Below, piece by piece: positions 38,714 through 41,397 of a DNA stretch of 41,397 bases. The notes beneath the pieces are model-generated. The model was not told the origin of the DNA, did no database searches, and was given only the letters and a program-made list of their open reading frames with translations. Every line of letters starts with the position of its first letter. Positions within the stretch are counted from its first letter, which is position 1. The position numbers and the translations under genes are program-made. Source of the stretch: a virus; the IMG/VR virus record IMGVR_UViG_3300020122_000264, positions 1 to 41,397 of that record; one strand, 5' to 3'.

Positions 38714-39129
38714 TTCCGCCCCCGCACGACGCCAGCGCGCGGCGCAACCGCTGGCGTAGCAACCCCCGCAGTGCGAGAGGCAACCCACTGCTCATCACTG
38801 ACGGCGGGATCTTCCCAGGCTGCGAGCACGGCGCGTAGCTCGGCGATAGCCTGCGCGCGGTCGAGCGTGCCGATGCTCTCGACCGAGCTAAGCGCGCGAG
38901 CGTGATAGTCGGCAATGAGCTTGGCGCCCATCTCGAGCGCTTTGAGCACAGCCGTGCTGTCAGGATCTGCGTACACCTCGCGCCCCGAGCTGCGCTGGCG
39001 CGACTTGGCCGCCAGAATTGCGGCGTCCAGCGCTCGCAATTGCTCGACCAACCGATCTCGCGGGTCGATCACGTCCAATTGTTCGGCCAGTGAGCCCATA
39101 TTGCGCTTGATCCCGCGTAAGGAGATCAC
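38704..39129 (-). CDS. Helical protein, unknown, next to origin-like region
   Basis: This 141-residue protein has a charged helical body (RDRLVEQLRALDAAILAAKS, LKALEMGAKLIADYHARA) and a C-terminal Pro/Ala/Arg tail (TAGVATPAVAPRAGVVRGRK). The start codon at 39129 is GTG; an ATG at 39096 (MGSLAEQL) is a good alternative. The palindrome CTATCGATAG lies just upstream (39130-39139). Its closeness to the repeat-rich region makes a replication or packaging role possible, including a small-terminase-like one, but no motif shows it. Confidence 0.55.
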   Translation of the reverse strand: MISLRGIKRNMGSLAEQLDVIDPRDRLVEQLRALDAAILAAKSRQRSSGREVYADPDSTAVLKALEMGAKLIADYHARALSSVESIGTLDRAQAIAELRAVLAAWEDPAVSDEQWVASRTAGVATPAVAPRAGVVRGRKPR

Positions 39130-39209
39130 TCTATCGATAGGCTAGACCGATAGGCCGCGCAAGTCGGGCGCGTTTCGCGAGGTAATCAGCCAGGGCGCGC
39201 CGCGCAACA

Positions 39210-39263
39210 CCCGGCACAACGCCCGGCACAACGCGCAAAAACCCCGTCAACACCCGGCACAAC
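39210..39263. repeat. Three CCCGGCACAAC repeats
   Basis: The 11-mer CCCGGCACAAC occurs at 39210-39220, 39222-39232 and 39253-39263. The first two are adjacent (12-bp period) and the third is 31 bp further on. Together they form a compact direct-repeat cluster in the same non-coding region as the iteron-like set. It is a possible protein-binding site. Confidence 0.6.
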
Positions 39264-39390
39264 ACGCCCGAATCAGCGCTCGGGGCCGAGTGACATCACT
39301 GCGGGAGCGCTGGCGGACACGGGCAACGCTAGGCCATTATCCCTGCATTTCACCGGTTTGAAACTAGCACGCAAAAACCTGCGCTGTGTA

Positions 39391-39419
39391 CGGGGGGATA
39401 GATAGGAGACTACCCCCCG
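39391..39419. other. GC-stem hairpin in origin-like region
   Basis: CGGGGGG (39391-39397) pairs with CCCCCCG (39413-39419) with a 15-base AT/AG-rich loop. It sits between the CCCGGCACAAC cluster and the iteron-like repeats. It may be a single-strand origin or primer-initiation structure, or a transcription stop on either strand. Confidence 0.4.
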
Positions 39420-39476
39420 CTATCACTGGTGTTTTGGGCTTGATATTTTCCTCAATGATTACGCGCTTTCGGCCAC

Positions 39477-39702
39477 TAAAACCCAATCCTTAAACCCAGA
39501 GCGGTTTGGGCTTACGATAATGAATAATAACGCGCACTTGCATTCCTAATTTCCTTAAACCCAGCTAAAACCCAGAGGCGGAAAACTAGCAAATTGGGCC
39601 GATGGGTTTAAGGAATCGAAAGCGCTAAAACCCAGAGCAATATCGGCTTCTTACCATCCGGACAACGCGCTGGGTTTAAGGATTGGCCCGATGGGTTTAA
39701 GG
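39477..39702. repeat. Iteron-like TTAAACCCAG repeats, both orientations
   Basis: CCTTAAACCCAG occurs at 39488-39499 and 39553-39564, and its complement CTGGGTTTAAGG at 39670-39681. GATGGGTTTAAGG is at 39601-39613 and 39690-39702. TAAAACCCA variants lie at 39477-39485, 39566-39574 and 39625-39633. Eight copies in 226 bases in two orientations, in an AT-richer patch, resemble initiator iterons. They are far denser than chance. No gene covers them. Confidence 0.7.
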
Positions 39703-39735
39703 ATTCGGACCCCTTCGAATGACCATATACGATTC

Positions 39736-39948
39736 TTACTTGCGCACCCTCGCAAGCCGTCGCGAACACGTCATGCAAAGCGTGTTCGTTCCGTAGTCGT
39801 GCGGCCAGCGGGATAGCGCGGGGCGCTCCGCCTTGACGGCATGCCCTGGCGCCAATCGCTTCCCGCAAACTGTGAGTGTCGATTCCTTGCAGACGTGCAG
39901 CAGAATGTGCCAGTACGCGCCGTAGCGTGCTTTGACGTACTGCGTCAT
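39736..39948 (-). CDS. Small Cys/His-rich protein
   Basis: This 70-residue protein contains HILLHVCKESTLTVCGKRLA and NTLCMTCSRRLARVRK, so four Cys (with spaced His) could bind a zinc ion. Its ATG at 39948 overlaps the upstream stop as ATGA. It is the last gene of a three-gene operon and its end borders the origin-like region. The family is not recognised. Confidence 0.6.
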   Translation of the reverse strand: MTQYVKARYGAYWHILLHVCKESTLTVCGKRLAPGHAVKAERPALSRWPHDYGTNTLCMTCSRRLARVRK

Positions 39949-40178
39949 CTGAGCGCCACACACTGCGCGAGCTGAGCCAGCGCATCCAGACGCGACTCGC
40001 CGAAGTGCTCAGGGCCGTTGCCGAGCCGGCAGCACCACTGCACACCCACGGTGTACAGGTAGAGGGTCGCGCCTCTCTTGGGCCCGAGCTCAGTCTCGAG
40101 CACAGCCCAGATCCGGGCCTCACGCTCGGCCTCGGAGGGCACTACAGCCACGTTGCAATTGTGGAAGGTGTTGCTCAT
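39945..40178 (-). CDS. Small protein, unknown
   Basis: This 77-residue protein starts MSNTFHNCNVAVVPSEAERE. It has a conserved-looking strand region (LYLYTVGVQWCCRLGNGPEH) and a C-terminal helix (SRLDALAQLAQCVALR). The start at 40178 is in ATGA overlap with the previous gene and its stop overlaps the next by ATGA. The role is unknown. Confidence 0.6.
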   Translation of the reverse strand: MSNTFHNCNVAVVPSEAEREARIWAVLETELGPKRGATLYLYTVGVQWCCRLGNGPEHFGESRLDALAQLAQCVALR

Positions 40179-40597
40179 TTGGCCACCTGCTTCGGTTCGA
40201 GCTCGGAGAAAGTCCACCAGGAAGCCACGAATTGCCCGTGCTGCAGCGTTGTGTGGCCGATCTGCGTCAGGTCGGCTTCCGCGTGCTCGCGGATCTCCTC
40301 CTGAACGGCATCGCCCTCAAACATCGCGTCTGCGTCGTAGGTGAGCTTGAGTTCATCAGCCGCTCGCTTGTAGTCCTCGGCACCCAGCTCAATTAGGTGC
40401 CCCGGCGCGTTGTCGTCCAGCCATCCCACTGCTACTTCAAACGCATCGTCGGGCGAGTCTGCGAACACGTCCACGCACGTTTCGCCGTACGCGCCAAAAT
40501 TGAAACGGTAGAGGCGGTCGCCATCACCGGGCTCATTCGCGTTCGGCACGCGCTTCTCGTCAGATTCGGTACAGCTCAGGTAATCGGTGAGGTTCAT
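40175..40597 (-). CDS. Acidic early protein, unknown
   Basis: This 140-residue protein begins MNLTDYLSCTESDEKRVPNA. It has DRLYRFNFGAYGETCVDVFA as strands and PDDAFEVAVGWLDDNAPGHL as a helix, and is acidic overall. A longer version could begin at ATG 40693. Reading further upstream would translate the triple repeat into Arg-Thr-Pro-Val repeats, so those starts are rejected. It is the first gene of the - strand operon that faces the divergent operator region. Confidence 0.6.
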   Translation of the reverse strand: MNLTDYLSCTESDEKRVPNANEPGDGDRLYRFNFGAYGETCVDVFADSPDDAFEVAVGWLDDNAPGHLIELGAEDYKRAADELKLTYDADAMFEGDAVQEEIREHAEADLTQIGHTTLQHGQFVASWWTFSELEPKQVAK

Positions 40598-40761
40598 CAC
40601 ATCGTCCCAATCTTGGGGGAGGTTTTGACGGGCTTCTTCGGGGGCGTCGCAAGCGACGTGAAAACGAAGTGGGTGGGCATGTCCTCTGGTCATTGCAGGG
40701 CGCGTGCCAACACCGCGCAACGCGTAAACGCGCGATATGTGATTGCGCTGAGTAGAGAGTG

Positions 40762-40821
40762 AGCGGACAGGTGTCCGGGTAAAGCGGACAGGTGTCCGGG
40801 TAAAGCGGACAGGTGTCCGGC
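40762..40821. promoter_or_regulatory. Three 21-bp-phased inverted repeats (operator array)
   Basis: CGGACAGGTGTCCG (6-bp arms, 2-bp centre) occurs three times, at 40764-40777, 40785-40798 and 40806-40819. The spacing is exactly 21 bp, two helical turns. Each unit is preceded by an AG and the gaps contain GTAAAG. Dimeric proteins would therefore bind on one face of the DNA. The location between divergent operons fits a phage control region or an initiator-binding site. The binding protein is unknown; the HTH proteins at 1223 and 5093 are candidates. Confidence 0.75.
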
Positions 40822-40853
40822 TTGGTAAAGAGCGCTCACCTAATTCGCAACGT

Positions 40854-40869
40854 GTAATCGCGCAATTAC
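40854..40869. promoter_or_regulatory. Inverted repeat GTAAT-n6-ATTAC
   Basis: GTAAT (40854-40858) and ATTAC (40865-40869) are separated by CGCGCA. It lies 30 bp before the first + strand gene and could be another binding site or a transcription-start hairpin. Short arms make chance occurrence possible. Confidence 0.35.
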
Positions 40870-40899
40870 GCATTCGTCTCGATTGGCACAGCGCCTGCA

Positions 40900-41277
40900 A
40901 TGAGTATTGGCATGGCTAACACCCCTCCCACTGACAACGAAGTGAACGCAGCCCTCCGTGTGCTCCAGCGCGACTACCAAGACGATGTGCAAGGCATCGT
41001 GGACGAGATGCGCCGGCAGGTGCGCGACGGCGAGTGCGATGAGGATGACTTTTTTGAGCGACTCGACGAACAGATCGACGGGCACCAGCGCGTCATCTAC
41101 ACGGCCAAAGCGCGCGTTGGGCTGTGCTGCACCGACAACCCGGACGCCTATCAGGACGAGACGGGCGAGCTTGCGCCCGAGAGCGTAGAGGTCGCCATGT
41201 ACTACGCTTTGCGCGCGGATGTGACCGCGATTCTCGGCGACTTTGACGACGCCAAAAACTACACGGAGGGAGAATGA
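40900..41277 (+). CDS. Acidic early protein, unknown
   Basis: This 125-residue protein is acidic and helical (AALRVLQRDYQDDVQGIVDE, DEDDFFERLDEQIDGHQRVI). A CCTDNPDAYQDETGELAPES segment follows, then a hydrophobic-charged C-terminal helix. The ATG at 40900 and one at 40912 are both possible, and neither has a strong ribosome site. Its stop overlaps the next gene (at 41274, identical to position 4) as ATGA, with GGAGGG inside its last codons. It is the first gene of the rightward block; small acidic early proteins often target host factors. Confidence 0.65.
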   Translation: MSIGMANTPPTDNEVNAALRVLQRDYQDDVQGIVDEMRRQVRDGECDEDDFFERLDEQIDGHQRVIYTAKARVGLCCTDNPDAYQDETGELAPESVEVAMYYALRADVTAILGDFDDAKNYTEGE

Positions 41278-41397
41278 GCGCGCCAGAAGATCGTGTGAGC
41301 TGCAAGTACGGAGCCCCGATGGGGCGCGGTGCAGAAGCACCGTTAGTTGGCAAGGTGCGCATGCGCCGCGTGCGCCTCGACTCCGGAGGCTATGACC
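41271..41397. repeat. Terminal direct repeat, right copy
   Basis: This is an exact copy of positions 1-127. It contains the first 124 bases of the gene annotated at 4-282 (ATG at 41274), cut by the window end, and is the overlap by which the genome closes into a circle. It should not be counted as a second gene. Confidence 0.95.

Larger units (their letters stand above)
39130..39735. other. 606-bp non-coding region, candidate replication origin
   Basis: This is the longest gene-free stretch in the genome. The left part holds three CCCGGCACAAC repeats, the centre an AT-richer patch and a GC hairpin. The right part holds eight copies or partial copies of a TTAAACCCAG-type sequence in both orientations. 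Upstream - strand genes end at 39736 and the next - strand gene begins at 39129. No coding frame here shows protein character. Replication initiation by the primase-helicase is a sensible but untested use. Confidence 0.6.
40598..40899. other. Divergent control region between blocks 4 and 1
   Basis: This 302-bp gap (about 206 bp if the - strand gene begins at 40693) separates the leftward operon from the rightward early genes. It contains the triple 21-bp repeat (40764-40819), a GTAAT/ATTAC inverted repeat, and CGCGTAAACGCG near 40725. No strong promoter consensus is visible. Its place at the centre of two divergent operons makes it the best candidate for an early control region. Confidence 0.55.

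Noticed and set aside
40598-40900. N-terminal extension of the - strand gene through the triple repeat
   Set aside because: It would translate the operators as Arg-Thr-Pro-Val repeats and lacks a ribosome site; the operator explanation is better.
1-41397. Prophage with integrase and repressor
   Set aside because: No recombinase motif or immunity repressor was found in any frame; the small HTH and RHH proteins alone do not show lysogeny.

Overview
The window is an essentially complete genome of a tailed bacteriophage, most likely a short-tailed (podovirus-type) virus of a Gram-negative host. The first 127 bases recur exactly as the last 127, so the sequence closes into a 41,270-bp circle; an overlap of that size is typical of a circular de Bruijn-graph contig and is not by itself a packaging repeat. 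I see no integrase, excisionase or classical repressor, so a lytic lifestyle is the simplest reading. The host type is inferred from lipobox proteins, a cell-wall hydrolase cassette and a sugar-esterase tail spike. The DNA is GC-rich and very compact, and most neighbouring genes overlap by ATGA or TGATG, so translation is coupled.

Layout. (1) From 40,900 through the circle junction to about 13,270, + strand: a run of tiny genes, a small HTH protein behind an 18-bp palindrome, then the replication and recombination module. This module holds a primase-polymerase/RepA-like helicase fusion, an Sm-like small protein, a Cas4-like nuclease with four candidate Fe-S cysteines, a probable Acb2/Tad1-type anti-defence protein, an SNF2-like helicase, an SSB-like protein, a DnaQ-type exonuclease, a DUF3310 protein, a family A DNA polymerase and a RuvC-like resolvase. 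(2) From 36,524 down to 13,219, - strand: the late operon, with small genes, large terminase, portal, scaffold, major capsid protein, decoration and connector proteins, a very large tail nozzle-like protein, internal (ejection) proteins, an SGNH-hydrolase tail spike, and a lysis cassette (holin, lipoprotein, endolysin, coiled-coil and membrane proteins). (3) 36,595-38,538, + strand: an accessory island with a ribbon-helix-helix regulator, a Cys-rich lipoprotein and a glycosyltransferase-like protein. (4) 40,597-38,704, - strand: small genes flanking a 606-bp non-coding stretch full of iteron-like repeats, the best candidate replication origin. Three 21-bp-phased inverted repeats sit between the divergent blocks 4 and 1.

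The most unusual feature is a four-copy dispersed element (3823, 9032, 12723, 37461), always on the + strand and always at a gene junction. Each copy has a conserved 33-nt leader beginning with TGA, followed at exactly the same distance by a pure hexamer array GGAGC(G/C/T) of 6, 53, 20 or 27 units, and it ends directly at the next gene's start codon. In every copy one frame forms a small ORF of Ser-Arg/Gly/Trp repeats whose stop overlaps the downstream start. In three copies its start also overlaps the upstream stop. The downstream gene's own frame is also open through the array, as Glu-Pro/Arg/Leu repeats. The downstream genes are a nuclease, the DNA polymerase, a small cysteine protein and a glycosyltransferase. 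I do not recognise this as a described system; it could be a translational control module, a repeat-protein family, a module-junction mobile element, or some combination.
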